A stretch of 64,000 nucleotides of DNA from Homoserinimonas sp. OAct 916. GTDB taxonomy: Bacteria; Actinomycetota; Actinomycetes; Actinomycetales; Microbacteriaceae. The stretch lies in contig NZ_QJHB01000003.1 in NCBI RefSeq assembly GCF_003260275.1, positions 62,001 through 126,000 of the forward strand, in the 5' to 3' direction. Shown here one piece after another: positions 36,812-45,234 of the stretch; position 1 is the stretch's first letter; each line of letters starts with the position of its first letter. The notes under the pieces were generated by a model, which saw only the letters and a list, made by a program, of their open reading frames with translations, searched no databases and was not told the origin of the DNA. Both the position numbers and the translations under genes were made by a program.

Positions 36812-36821
36812 GGTGTGAGCC

Positions 36822-37814
36822 ATGGCAACGGTGTCAGCGAATCGAGTCGTCCACGCACGAGCTCCCGGCAAGATCACGCTGTTCGTCAAGGTGGGCCTGT
36901 TCGGTGAAGGCGGCGCGTGCGAGCTGGCCGCGGCCTATCAGGCGGTTTCTCTGTTCGAGGACGTTCGAGCGGTTGATTCCGACCGTTTCACTGTCTCTTT
37001 CGACCTCTCGGACACCGGTACCGGAGCGGTCAGCGCGATCAGGGGTGGGGCCGCCGATGCGCGGGTGAATCCCTGGATCGACATTCCCACGGATGGCTCC
37101 AACCTGGCGATAAAGGCGGCCCGCATGCTGGCGCGCACATCGGGGCACACCGGTGGAGTGCACCTGGAGATCACCAAGCGCGTGCCGGTTGCCGGCGGCA
37201 TGGGTGGGGCCGCCGCCGATGCCGCCGCCACGCTTCTGGCGTGCGAGCAATTGTGGCAGACAGGTCAAAGCAAGGATGAGCTCGCATCGTTGGCCCAGGC
37301 ACTGGGCTCGGAAGTTGCATTCGCCTTCACCGGGGGAACGGCGATCGGCAGTTCCCGTGACGCCGAGCTGAATCCTGCGCTTGCCCAGGGGCAGTTCCAT
37401 TGGGTTCTCGCCCTGCCAGATTTCGGTCTGGACACCCCCGCGGTGTTCGAGGCGTTGGATGCCCACCGAAACCGTCACATCCTCGACATCTCTCCCGCTG
37501 CCGAGCGGCCGATCGTCGAACGCGACGTGCTGCAGGCGATCCGGGCCGGCGACTGCCACATGTTGGCGGAATGCCTGCACAACGATCTGCAGGCAGCCGC
37601 CCTGCAACTTGCTCCGACCCTCGCCGATGTACTCGAATCCGGAGAGAAGAACGGCGCCCTGGTGGGCATCCTGACCGGGAGCGGCCCGAGCATCGCTTTT
37701 CTCGCCGAAGACGCTGACAGCTCGCTGATCCTGCATCGCGCGCTCACCGACCTCGGACATGATGCCGTTCGAGTGGTTGGGCCGGTGCACGGGGCCCGAC
37801 TGGTCGAACCCTAG
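36822..37814 (+). CDS. ispE: 4-diphosphocytidyl-2-C-methyl-D-erythritol kinase
   Basis: A 330-residue GHMP kinase of the non-mevalonate isoprenoid pathway. Motif 1 is 'APGKITLFVKVG' (usually KINL, here KITL), motif 2 is 'PVAGGMGGAAADAAATLL', and motif 3 is 'ILTGSGPSIAFLAED'. It phosphorylates CDP-methylerythritol. It starts 10 bases after rsmA and belongs to the same operon. Slightly longer than the E. coli protein because of an insertion around residues 60-80, usual in Actinobacteria. Confidence 0.95.
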   Translation: MATVSANRVVHARAPGKITLFVKVGLFGEGGACELAAAYQAVSLFEDVRAVDSDRFTVSFDLSDTGTGAVSAIRGGAADARVNPWIDIPTDGSNLAIKAARMLARTSGHTGGVHLEITKRVPVAGGMGGAAADAAATLLACEQLWQTGQSKDELASLAQALGSEVAFAFTGGTAIGSSRDAELNPALAQGQFHWVLALPDFGLDTPAVFEALDAHRNRHILDISPAAERPIVERDVLQAIRAGDCHMLAECLHNDLQAAALQLAPTLADVLESGEKNGALVGILTGSGPSIAFLAEDADSSLILHRALTDLGHDAVRVVGPVHGARLVEP

Positions 37815-37852
37815 ATTCTGAGCCCATCAGGGTGGTTTAGGCTGGGGACGCC

Positions 37853-39667
37853 ATGGCACACCTCCTCGGCGGCGAAGCGCTGCACCTCGAATATCCCACG
37901 CGCGTCATCTTCGACTCCGTCACGATCGGCCTGAACGAAGGCGATCGGGTCGGCGTTGTCGGGCGCAACGGTGACGGCAAGTCCACACTGTTGAACCTTC
38001 TGGCCGGACGCCTCGACCCGGACGGCGGCCGTGTGACGCGTCGCCGCGGAGTGACAATCGGCATCCTCGATCAATCGGATGAGCTTGCCACAGGGAAGAC
38101 CGTGGCGCAGGTGATCGTCGGTGACATCCCCGAGCACGTCTGGGCGGGCGACCCGAAGGTGCGCGACGTTTTGGCCGGGCTCGTCGGAGACATTCCGTGG
38201 GACGGCTTCGTCGACGACCTCTCCGGCGGGCAGCGCCGGCGGGTGGCCCTCGCGGCCGTGCTCACCGGTGACCACGACGTGCTCTTTCTCGACGAGCCGA
38301 CCAACCACCTCGACGTCGAAGGCATCGCCTGGTTGGCCGAGCATCTCAAGGTGCGTTGGTCGGCAGGCGCGGGGGGACTCGTGGTGGTCACCCACGACCG
38401 CTGGTTCCTCGACGAGGTCTGCAACACCACTTGGGAGGTGCACGACCGCATCATCGAGGCTTTCGAGGGTGGCTACGCCGCCTATATCTTGCAGCGGGTC
38501 GAGCGAGACCGGATGGCGGCGGCGAGCGAGTCGAAGCGGCAGAACCTGATGCGCAAGGAATTGGCGTGGCTTCGGCGTGGGGCGCCTGCGCGCACCGCGA
38601 AACCGAAGTTCCGCATGGATGCCGCCTACGAGCTGATCGCAAACGAGCCCCCACCCCGCGACACGGTGTCACTGCAGTCGATGGCAATGCAACGACTGGG
38701 TAAAGACGTCGTCGACCTGATCGACGTGTCGGTGACGTATCCGGCGACTGCGACGACGCCGGAGAAGCCCGTGTTGAAAAATGTGACCTGGCATATTGCG
38801 CCGGGGGAGCGCACCGGGATTCTCGGTGTGAACGGAGCCGGAAAGTCCACACTGCTGAGCCTGGTCGAAGGCTCATTGAAACCCACCTCTGGCCGGGTCA
38901 AGCGGGGCAAGACGATCAAGGTCGCCCAGCTCACCCAGCAGTTGTTCGAGCTCGATGAGATCATGAACGACCGGGTACGGGAAGTGATCGCGAGGCAGAG
39001 GTCGACCTACACCGTCGGCTCCTCCGGGGACACCCTGTCACCGTCTCAGATGCTGGAGAACCTCGGCTTCTCCAGCGCGCAGTTGTCCACCCCGGTGAAG
39101 GACCTGTCGGGCGGGCAGAAGCGCCGCCTGCAACTGCTGTTGATCATTCTCGACGAACCGAATGTTCTGATTCTGGACGAGCCCACCAACGATCTCGACA
39201 CCGACATGTTGGCTGCCATGGAGGACTTGCTCGACTCATTCCCCGGAACGCTGCTGGTGGTCTCGCACGACCGCTACCTGCTGGAGAGAATCACCGACAA
39301 CCAGTACGCCGTGATCGACGGCTCCTTCCGGCACCTGCCCGGTGGTGTCGACCAGTACCTGGCCCTGCGGCAGCAGGGTCAGGCCGCACCGAGCCAGGCC
39401 AGCTCCGGCCAGGCGGTGTCTGGCGCCAGGCCCGTCACCGGGCTCAGCGGAGCAGAGCTGCGCAACGCGCAGAAGGAGTTGAGTGCAGCCGACCGCAAGC
39501 TCGCCAAACTGGCGACCGAGATCACCCGGCTACACGAGAAGCTCGCCGCGCACGACCAGGGTGATTACGAAGGCCTGGGGGAGCTGACCGCGAAATTGAA
39601 CCGGGTGGAGACCGAGATGGGCACCCTCGAGACCCGCTGGCTGGAGCTGCACGAACTGCTTGCCTGA
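37853..39667 (+). CDS. ABC-F family ATPase (Uup-like)
   Basis: A 604-residue soluble tandem ABC ATPase without membrane domain. Walker A sites: 'GRNGDGKSTL' and 'GVNGAGKSTL'. Signatures: 'LSGGQRRR' and 'LSGGQKRR'. Walker B: 'LFLDEPTNHLDVEG' and 'LILDEPTNDLDTD'. The C-terminal 60 residues form a coiled coil ('ELTAKLNRVETEMGTLETR') typical of Uup. ABC-F proteins bind the ribosomal E site or, for Uup, act in ribosome and DNA maintenance. A Gln/Ser/Ala-rich linker around residues 505-530 joins the coil. Follows ispE by 38 bp in the same direction. Confidence 0.92.
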   Translation: MAHLLGGEALHLEYPTRVIFDSVTIGLNEGDRVGVVGRNGDGKSTLLNLLAGRLDPDGGRVTRRRGVTIGILDQSDELATGKTVAQVIVGDIPEHVWAGDPKVRDVLAGLVGDIPWDGFVDDLSGGQRRRVALAAVLTGDHDVLFLDEPTNHLDVEGIAWLAEHLKVRWSAGAGGLVVVTHDRWFLDEVCNTTWEVHDRIIEAFEGGYAAYILQRVERDRMAAASESKRQNLMRKELAWLRRGAPARTAKPKFRMDAAYELIANEPPPRDTVSLQSMAMQRLGKDVVDLIDVSVTYPATATTPEKPVLKNVTWHIAPGERTGILGVNGAGKSTLLSLVEGSLKPTSGRVKRGKTIKVAQLTQQLFELDEIMNDRVREVIARQRSTYTVGSSGDTLSPSQMLENLGFSSAQLSTPVKDLSGGQKRRLQLLLIILDEPNVLILDEPTNDLDTDMLAAMEDLLDSFPGTLLVVSHDRYLLERITDNQYAVIDGSFRHLPGGVDQYLALRQQGQAAPSQASSGQAVSGARPVTGLSGAELRNAQKELSAADRKLAKLATEITRLHEKLAAHDQGDYEGLGELTAKLNRVETEMGTLETRWLELHELLA

Positions 39668-39771
39668 CGGCCGCACCTGGCCATCGGACTTGCATCGTAC
39701 CCGTGAATCGCAGGCGAAACCATTTCGACCAGATGGTGGCGACGCGTGAATGTCTGGCTAGTATCCGAAGT

Positions 39772-40419
39772 ATGGCAGAACTTTCCGAACAGCAGTCCGC
39801 GGTCGATTGGGTGCTCAGCACCACGCGCACCGTGCGCAAGCGCCTTGATCTCACGAGGCCGGTGGAGCCGCAGGTGATCCTGGATTGTCTCCGCCTGGCG
39901 ATCCAGGCCCCAACAGGCGGCAACGCGCAGGGGTGGCGCTGGATGGTGGTGACCGATCCAGTGAAGAAAGCCGCAATCGGCGAGTTCTATCGTTCGGCGG
40001 GGCGTAAATATTTCGCCGCCAAGGCAGACAGTAAACGTGGCGAGCAAGACCTGCGAGTGCAGGACTCTGCACAATATCTCATGGATGTCATCGAACGGGT
40101 CCCGGTTCTGGTCATACCGTGCATCAAAGGAAGACCGGCGAATGTCGAACAGTCCGCGGCGTACTTCGGATCCATCCACCCCGCCATCTGGAGCTTCTCG
40201 CTCGCCCTCAGGGCACGCGGCCTCGGTTCGGCGTGGACAAGTTTTCATCTTGCCCATGAGAGGGAGACGGCCCGGTTGCTGGGCATTCCAGAGGGTTTCA
40301 CCCAAGCGGCAATGCTTCCCGTGGCGTACACGATCGGCTCAGACTTCAAACCTGCAAAGCGCCGCCCAGTGGAAGAGATCACTTATTGGAACCACTGGGA
40401 CAACACCGCTGCACGCTGA
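39772..40419 (+). CDS. Nitroreductase family protein
   Basis: A 215-residue FMN-dependent oxidoreductase. FMN-contact segments are 'TVRKRLDLTRPVEPQVILD' and 'APTGGNAQGWRWMVV' at the N-terminus and 'SFHLAHERETARLLGIP' plus 'LPVAYTIG' later. ATG at 39772 is used; an in-frame ATG at 39703 is upstream but the sequence between has no family counterpart. It reduces nitro groups, quinones or enones with NAD(P)H. It converges on a MarR gene with a 49-bp gap; a regulatory link is possible but not shown. Confidence 0.88.
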   Translation: MAELSEQQSAVDWVLSTTRTVRKRLDLTRPVEPQVILDCLRLAIQAPTGGNAQGWRWMVVTDPVKKAAIGEFYRSAGRKYFAAKADSKRGEQDLRVQDSAQYLMDVIERVPVLVIPCIKGRPANVEQSAAYFGSIHPAIWSFSLALRARGLGSAWTSFHLAHERETARLLGIPEGFTQAAMLPVAYTIGSDFKPAKRRPVEEITYWNHWDNTAAR

Positions 40420-40468
40420 GGAACCAGTGAAATGTGCAGAAGGAGGCGGCACCGTTTTCGCCGCACGC

Positions 40469-40963
40469 TCAGTCGAAATCGAGGCTGAGCTGGCGCAGCA
40501 GCGACGCGAGTGATTCCTGCTCCGCGGGGGTGAGGGCGTGCAGGAGGTCGGCTTCCGCGTCGACCAGGCGGGTGATTGCCGCGTCCACCCGGCTGAGCCC
40601 TTGCGCCGTCATGGTGACTTGGATGCCGCGCCCGTCTTTCGGGTTCGTGTGGCGGGTGACCAGTTCGCGGTCGACCAGACGGTCGATGCGGTTGGTCATG
40701 GTTCCGCTGGAGACCAGGGTCTGCTGAAGCAGCGCCTTCGGGCTCAGCTGGTATGGCTCACCGGCGCGCCTGAGCGCCGAAAGCACGTCGAACTCCCAGT
40801 ATTCGAGTTCCGAACGGGCAAAGGCCATCCGCCGGGTGCGATCGAGGTGTTTGGCGAGGCGCCCAACCCTGCTGAGCACCTGCAGGGGGGTGAAATCGAG
40901 GTCGGGGCGCTCGCGTCCCCAGGCGTGGACGATCCGATCGACCTCATCATGGCTTTCCGGCAT
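40469..40963 (-). CDS. MarR family transcriptional regulator
   Basis: A 164-residue MarR regulator. It carries 'LSPKALLQQTLVSSGTMTNR' (helix-turn-helix) and 'RHTNPKDGRGIQVTMTAQG' (wing). The N-terminal 'SELEYWEFDVLSALRRAG' is the long helix 1-2 region of this subgroup, which regulates efflux or aromatic metabolism. The ATG at 40963 is chosen; the frame continues upstream across the tRNA-Gln gene, which excludes the longer version. Ligand unknown. Confidence 0.88.
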   Translation of the reverse strand: MPESHDEVDRIVHAWGRERPDLDFTPLQVLSRVGRLAKHLDRTRRMAFARSELEYWEFDVLSALRRAGEPYQLSPKALLQQTLVSSGTMTNRIDRLVDRELVTRHTNPKDGRGIQVTMTAQGLSRVDAAITRLVDAEADLLHALTPAEQESLASLLRQLSLDFD

Positions 40964-41032
40964 TCTTCCATTATCGCGGCCGGGCAAACTTCTGGCAGAC
41001 TTGACTACTGCGCCGCACGCACGCGGCGAAGA

Positions 41033-41104
41033 TCCGCCTTGGTGTAATGGCAGCACGACAGCCTTTGGAGCTGTTAGGTCTAGGTTCGAGTCCTGGAGGC
41101 GGAG
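41033..41104 (+). tRNA. tRNA-Gln (anticodon TTG)
   Basis: A complete 72-nt cloverleaf. Acceptor TCCGCCT (41033-41039) pairs perfectly with AGGCGGA (41097-41103); the anticodon stem ACAGC/GCTGT encloses loop CTTTGGA with anticodon TTG; the T arm is CTAGG-TTCGAGT-CCTGG. The discriminator is G and CCA is not encoded. Its place near glmU resembles the tRNA-Gln close to glmU in Mycobacterium. Confidence 0.97.
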
Positions 41105-41160
41105 CAGTGGAGACCGAGAAACAACGACCGAGCAGCCGATGTCGCGCAACATTGGCTGAT

Positions 41161-41189
41161 TTGACGGATGTCGGAGCCGCCCCTAGGGT
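41161..41189 (+). promoter_or_regulatory. Promoter of the DAHP synthase leader, leaderless layout
   Basis: TTGACG (41161-41166), a 17-bp spacer and TAGGGT (41184-41189, fits the actinobacterial TANNNT -10). The expected transcription start, about 7 bases further, coincides with the ATG of the leader peptide at 41197, so that mRNA would start at or within a base of its first codon. Confidence 0.6.
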
Positions 41190-41196
41190 TGGAGCC

Positions 41197-41253
41197 ATGT
41201 CCATTCGTTGGTATGCGTATTTTTTGTTGGCTCTGGAGGAGCCGACAGTCTGA
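41197..41253 (+). CDS. Leader peptide of the DAHP synthase attenuator
   Basis: An 18-codon frame, MSIRWYAYFLLALEEPTV, with Trp, Tyr, Tyr and Phe at positions 5, 6, 8 and 9. A gene for the first step of aromatic amino acid synthesis follows 111 bases after its stop. Such a cluster of regulatory codons is the hallmark of ribosome-mediated attenuation; the aroR leader in front of aroF of Corynebacterium glutamicum is a described parallel. Codons 10-14 overlap the left arm of the inverted repeat at 41226. It probably starts leaderless, since the promoter ends 7 bases before ATG. Confidence 0.7.
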   Translation: MSIRWYAYFLLALEEPTV

Positions 41254-41304
41254 CACGCTGACCGACCACTCCAGAGCCAACAGGCAGGAACATTCGTTCC
41301 TGCC
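41226..41304 (+). promoter_or_regulatory. Attenuator RNA structures upstream of DAHP synthase
   Basis: GTTGGCTCTGGAG (41226-41238) and CTCCAGAGCCAAC (41269-41281) are a perfect 13-bp inverted repeat with a 30-base loop. A competing local hairpin GGCTC/GAGCC (41229-41243) uses the same left arm. Directly after lies a second perfect hairpin, GGCAGGAAC-ATTC-GTTCCTGCC (41283-41304). A ribosome stalled on the aromatic codons would cover the left arm. No T-tract follows either stem, so which is the terminator is open. The remaining 60 bases to the gene start hold GGCGGG/CCCGCC complementarity. Confidence 0.65.
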
Positions 41305-41364
41305 ATTCGCCATTAACAGGCGGGTTGGCCGGAGACGGGCCCCGCCGGAATCGGAAACACTCGC

Positions 41365-42456
41365 ATGAACTCGACAAACGATGTCCGCGTCACCGGATAC
41401 CAGGCGTTGCCCTCGCCACGCCAGTTCCGTGCAGACCGGCCCCTGTCGGCCCAGCAGGAGCAGACCGTGTCCCGCGGTCGCAGTGAGGCGCAGGCCATCC
41501 TGAACGGCGCCGACGACCGCCTGCTCGTAGTCGTCGGTCCCTGCTCGGTGCACGACACCGAAGCCGCCCTCGACTACGCACGCCGACTGGCTGCCCTCGC
41601 CGACACCCACCGTGACACCCTGTCGATCGTGATGCGGGTGTACTTCGAGAAGCCGCGCTCCAACGGTGGTTGGAAGGGCCTGATCAACGACCCCCACCTC
41701 GACGGCTCGCACCAGGTGGTGGAGGGGCTCACGATGGCTCGCACCCTGCTCACCCAGATCCTCGAACTCGGACTGCCGGTCGGCTGCGAGTTCCTCGAAC
41801 CCACCAGCCCGCAGTTCTTCGCCGACGCCGTGAGTTGGGGAGCGATCGGAGCCCGCACCACCGAGAGCCAGATCCACCGCCAGTTGGCGTCTGGGCTGTC
41901 CATGCCGATCGGCTTCAAGAACGCAACCGACGGCGGCGTGCAGGTGGCGATCGACGGCTGCCGCGTCGCCGAACAGGCGCAGGTGTTCTTCGGCGTTGAC
42001 GATGACGGGGCCGGAGCGATCGTCGCGACCGCAGGAAACCCCGACGGCCACGTGATCCTGCGTGGTGGTCACGAGGGACCCAACTGCGGCACCGACGACA
42101 TTCAAGCGGCGGTCTCCCTGCTCACCAAGGCGCGCAGGCAACCCCGCCTCATCGTTGATGCAAGCCATGCGAACAGCGGCAAGGACCATGTGCGTCAGGG
42201 GCAGGTCACTCGCGAACTGGCTGCGCAGGTGGCGGCGGGGGAGCCGATCGCCGGCATCATGATGGAGAGCTTCATCGAAGCTGGTAGCCAGAAACTGATC
42301 GAGGGCCGGGCCGACGAACTGGTGTACGGGCAGAGCGTGACCGATGCCTGCCTCGGCTGGGACCAGACGGCCGAGCTGCTGGGCGAGCTCGCCCAGGCAG
42401 TAGAGGCAAAAAGGGCTGTTGATCGTACGATCCCGGTGGAACTTCTCGCCGGCTGA
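41365..42456 (+). CDS. aroG: 3-deoxy-7-phosphoheptulonate synthase (DAHP synthase, AroG type)
   Basis: A 363-residue type I DAHP synthase that condenses phosphoenolpyruvate and erythrose-4-phosphate as the first step of the shikimate pathway. Signatures: 'LVVVGPCSVHDTEAALDYA', 'VYFEKPRSNGGWKGLI', 'GCEFLEPTSPQFFAD', 'GARTTESQIHRQLASG' and 'IVDASHANSGKD'. These include the PEP-binding Lys/Arg and metal-binding Cys and His residues. The N-terminal extension that senses aromatic amino acids in E. coli paralogs is present in length. Expression is probably attenuated by aromatic amino acid supply through the upstream leader. Confidence 0.96.
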   Translation: MNSTNDVRVTGYQALPSPRQFRADRPLSAQQEQTVSRGRSEAQAILNGADDRLLVVVGPCSVHDTEAALDYARRLAALADTHRDTLSIVMRVYFEKPRSNGGWKGLINDPHLDGSHQVVEGLTMARTLLTQILELGLPVGCEFLEPTSPQFFADAVSWGAIGARTTESQIHRQLASGLSMPIGFKNATDGGVQVAIDGCRVAEQAQVFFGVDDDGAGAIVATAGNPDGHVILRGGHEGPNCGTDDIQAAVSLLTKARRQPRLIVDASHANSGKDHVRQGQVTRELAAQVAAGEPIAGIMMESFIEAGSQKLIEGRADELVYGQSVTDACLGWDQTAELLGELAQAVEAKRAVDRTIPVELLAG

Positions 42457-42513
42457 ACGGGGGTCCGACTTCTCTCTGGCAGAATTGGGTCATCGAGTAC
42501 GAGGGAGCATCAC

Positions 42514-43938
42514 GTGTCCGACCCACATTTAGCCGTCATCATCCTTGCTGCGGGCGAGGGCACCCGAATGAAGTCCCAGATGCCGAAGGTGTTGCATCCG
42601 ATCGCCGGGGTTCCGCTGATCGGGCACGTGCTCGCCACGGCAGAGGGCCTCGGTGCCGGCCGCATCATCACAGTCGTGCGGCACAGTCGCGACCGGGTCG
42701 CTCGCGCCATTTTGGACCTCGCCCCGGACGCGCTGATCGTCGATCAGGATGAGATCCCGGGAACCGGTCGCGCCGTCGAGATGGGGCTCGAGGCCCTCCC
42801 CGCCGATTTCGACGGTCATGTGGTGGTGCTCAGCGCCGACGTCCCGATGCTCGATGTCAGCACCCTGCGGCGCCTGATCGCCAATCACCAGGCCGAAGGG
42901 AATGCGCTCACCCTGCTCACCGCCTTCTTTGCCGATCCGACCGGAGCCGGTCGAATCGTGCGTGCAGCCGATGGGGCCTTCGAGGCCATCGTCGAGCAGA
43001 AGGATGCCACTGCCGAACAACTTCGCATCGTCGAGGTCAACGCCGGCGTTTACGTCTTCGATGTGGTGGGGCTGCGTCGGGTACTCGGAACGATCGGCAC
43101 GCAGAACGCGCAGCGCGAGAAGTATCTGACCGATGCAGCAGCCGGGTTGAAGGCAATCGGCGGCCGGATCGAAGCCATGTCTGTCTCCGACCCGGCGCTG
43201 GTCGCCGGAATCAACGACCGCGCCCAATTGGCCGAGGTCGCACTGGAGATGAACCGCCGGATCGTGCGCCGCTGGCAACTCGAGGGGGTGACCATCCAAG
43301 ACCCAGCGACGACCTGGATCGATGTGAAGGCCACCTTGGCTCCCGACGTCACCGTGCTGCCGGGTACCCAGATCCTCGGGGCATCCGTGATCGCCAGTGG
43401 TGCCCGGATCGGCCCGGACTCCACCCTGGTCGATTGCGAGGTCGGCGAGGGCGCGATCGTCAAACGCACGGATGCGACCCTTGCGGTGATCGAAGCCGGT
43501 GCAACCGTCGGCCCGTTCTCCTACCTGCGACCCGGAACCTATCTTGGTGCCGACGGCAAGATCGGAGCGTTCGTCGAGACCAAGAACGCGCGCATCGGCA
43601 CCGGCAGCAAGGTTCCGCACCTGAGCTACGTCGGTGACGCCACCATCGGCGAACAGACCAATATCGGGGCCGGCACCATCTTCGCCAACTATGACGGCGT
43701 GAACAAACATGAGTCGACCGTTGGCTCGCACGCGCGAACCGGCGCACACAACACCATTGTGGCACCCGTTACAATTGGCGATGGAGTCTATACCGGTGCC
43801 GGGACCGTGGTTCGTAAAGATGTGCCCGCTGGGTCGCTGGGAATGAACGTGTCACCACAACGCAATATCGCCGGCTGGGTTGAGACCAACCGACCGGGCA
43901 GCGCTGCGGCCAAGGCTGCGGCAGAAAGCGGAGAATAA
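42514..43938 (+). CDS. glmU: Bifunctional UDP-GlcNAc pyrophosphorylase / GlcN-1-P acetyltransferase
   Basis: A 474-residue enzyme that makes UDP-N-acetylglucosamine for peptidoglycan. The N-terminal uridylyltransferase domain opens 'AVIILAAGEGTRMKSQMPKV' with the conserved Arg and Lys; the C-terminal left-handed beta-helix has hexapeptide repeats ('GARIGPDSTLVDCEVG', 'IGAGTIFANYDGVNKHESTV'). It starts at GTG 42514 behind GAGGGAG. It abuts prs without a gap, so the pair is one operon. Confidence 0.97.
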   Translation: MSDPHLAVIILAAGEGTRMKSQMPKVLHPIAGVPLIGHVLATAEGLGAGRIITVVRHSRDRVARAILDLAPDALIVDQDEIPGTGRAVEMGLEALPADFDGHVVVLSADVPMLDVSTLRRLIANHQAEGNALTLLTAFFADPTGAGRIVRAADGAFEAIVEQKDATAEQLRIVEVNAGVYVFDVVGLRRVLGTIGTQNAQREKYLTDAAAGLKAIGGRIEAMSVSDPALVAGINDRAQLAEVALEMNRRIVRRWQLEGVTIQDPATTWIDVKATLAPDVTVLPGTQILGASVIASGARIGPDSTLVDCEVGEGAIVKRTDATLAVIEAGATVGPFSYLRPGTYLGADGKIGAFVETKNARIGTGSKVPHLSYVGDATIGEQTNIGAGTIFANYDGVNKHESTVGSHARTGAHNTIVAPVTIGDGVYTGAGTVVRKDVPAGSLGMNVSPQRNIAGWVETNRPGSAAAKAAAESGE

Positions 43939-44916
43939 GTGTCCGGTATCAAGATCTCGGGTCAAAAACGTCTCGTTCTGGTGGCAGGCCGGGCTCACCC
44001 CCAGCTGGCCATCGATATCGCCGCAGACCTGGGCTCGGAGTTGGTGCCGACAGACTCTCGCACGTTTGCGAACGGTGAGATCTACGCCCGGTTCGACGAG
44101 AGCGTGCGCGGATGCGATGCGTTCGTCATCCAATCACACACGTCGCCGATCAACGAGTGGCTGATGGAGCAGTTGATCATGGTCGACGCGCTGAAGAGGG
44201 CGTCTGCGAAGAGGATCACCGCAGTCATCCCGTTCTATCCATACGCCCGGCAGGACAAGAAGGGCCGCGGCCGTGAGCCGATCTCGGCCCGCCTGGTCGC
44301 CGACCTGTACAAGGTGGCCGGGGCTGACCGCATCATGTCGGTCGACCTGCACGCCGCGCAGATCCAGGGTTTCTTCGACGGTCCGGTCGACCACCTGTTC
44401 GCCATGCCGGTGCTTCTCGAGCACATCAAGACAATCGTCGACCGTGACAACCTGACGGTCGTCTCACCAGACATGGGCCGCGTGCGGGTTGCTGATATCT
44501 GGTCAGACCGGTTGGGCGCCCCGCTGGCAATCATTCACAAACGTCGCGACCCCCGCGTGCCGAACCAGGTGTCGGTGCACGAGATCGTCGGAGACGTCAA
44601 GGGGCGGATCTGTCTGATCGTCGACGACATGATCGATACCGGCGGGACTATCGTCGCGGCATCGAAGGCACTCATGGCCAACGGGGCCAAGGGAGTAATC
44701 GTCGCTGCGACCCATGCGATCTTCTCCGCCCCGGCGACCGACATCCTGCAATCGGAGTACATCCAGCAAGTGGTCGTCACCGACACCCTTCCGCTGCCGC
44801 CGGAGAAGCGGTTCGAGAAGCTGACTGTGCTGCCGATCGCACACCTGTTGGCGCGGGCGATCCGTGAGGTGTTCGAGGACGGCTCGGTCACCAGCATGTT
44901 CGACGGCGACGCCTAA
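43939..44916 (+). CDS. prs: Ribose-phosphate pyrophosphokinase (PRPP synthase)
   Basis: A 325-residue class I PRPP synthase, supplying PRPP for nucleotides, histidine and tryptophan. Signatures: 'RQDKKGRGREPISARLVADL', 'SVDLHAAQIQGFF', 'VVSPDMGRVRVADIW' and the PRPP loop 'LIVDDMIDTGGTIVAA'. GTG start directly after the glmU stop. A hairpin 15 bases after the stop probably ends the operon. In many Actinobacteria rplY, pth and mfd come next; here they follow only after about 7.8 kb of other genes. Confidence 0.97.
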   Translation: MSGIKISGQKRLVLVAGRAHPQLAIDIAADLGSELVPTDSRTFANGEIYARFDESVRGCDAFVIQSHTSPINEWLMEQLIMVDALKRASAKRITAVIPFYPYARQDKKGRGREPISARLVADLYKVAGADRIMSVDLHAAQIQGFFDGPVDHLFAMPVLLEHIKTIVDRDNLTVVSPDMGRVRVADIWSDRLGAPLAIIHKRRDPRVPNQVSVHEIVGDVKGRICLIVDDMIDTGGTIVAASKALMANGAKGVIVAATHAIFSAPATDILQSEYIQQVVVTDTLPLPPEKRFEKLTVLPIAHLLARAIREVFEDGSVTSMFDGDA

Positions 44917-44930
44917 CCCGACGACTCTGG

Positions 44931-44947
44931 GCACGGGAACGCCGTGC
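44931..44947 (+). terminator. Terminator hairpin after prs
   Basis: GCACGG-GAACG-CCGTGC is a perfect 6-bp GC-rich stem with a 5-base loop starting 15 bases after the prs stop. No clear T-tract. Confidence 0.55.
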
Positions 44948-44965
44948 TGACCATCACCGCACACA

Positions 44966-45175
44966 CTAGTCGCGGTCGGGGAACTCGCCCTTGTAGTCGT
45001 TCCAGGTTCCGGCAAGGGCCTGCACCGCCCACAGCTGTTTCTCCACGGAGGCCTCCTTGCCCGCGAAGTCCATCACGAAGTAGTTGACAACGAACCCATC
45101 ACTCAGTGATGACCCGTACTCCTCGGCACCCTTTCGGGTCTCGAACAGCAAGCGCAAGCACAACGGACGAGGCAA
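44966..45175 (-). CDS. Small hypothetical protein or gene remnant
   Basis: A 69-codon frame with protein-like composition in its second part ('SDGFVVNYFVMDFAGKEASV', 'LWAVQALAGTWNDYKGEFPD'), unlike the Arg/Pro/Ala-rich shadow frames around it. I do not recognise a family. The only starts are TTG codons without a convincing ribosome binding site, so it may be the 3' part of a decayed gene. It lies at the edge of an AT-richer islet between prs and the SDR gene. Confidence 0.35.
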   Translation of the reverse strand: MPRPLCLRLLFETRKGAEEYGSSLSDGFVVNYFVMDFAGKEASVEKQLWAVQALAGTWNDYKGEFPDRD

Positions 45176-45234
45176 CGGCGCGGCGAGAGTTCACCGGTGG
45201 AGAGTACACGCGCCCTGGTTCACATCAGATGCGT

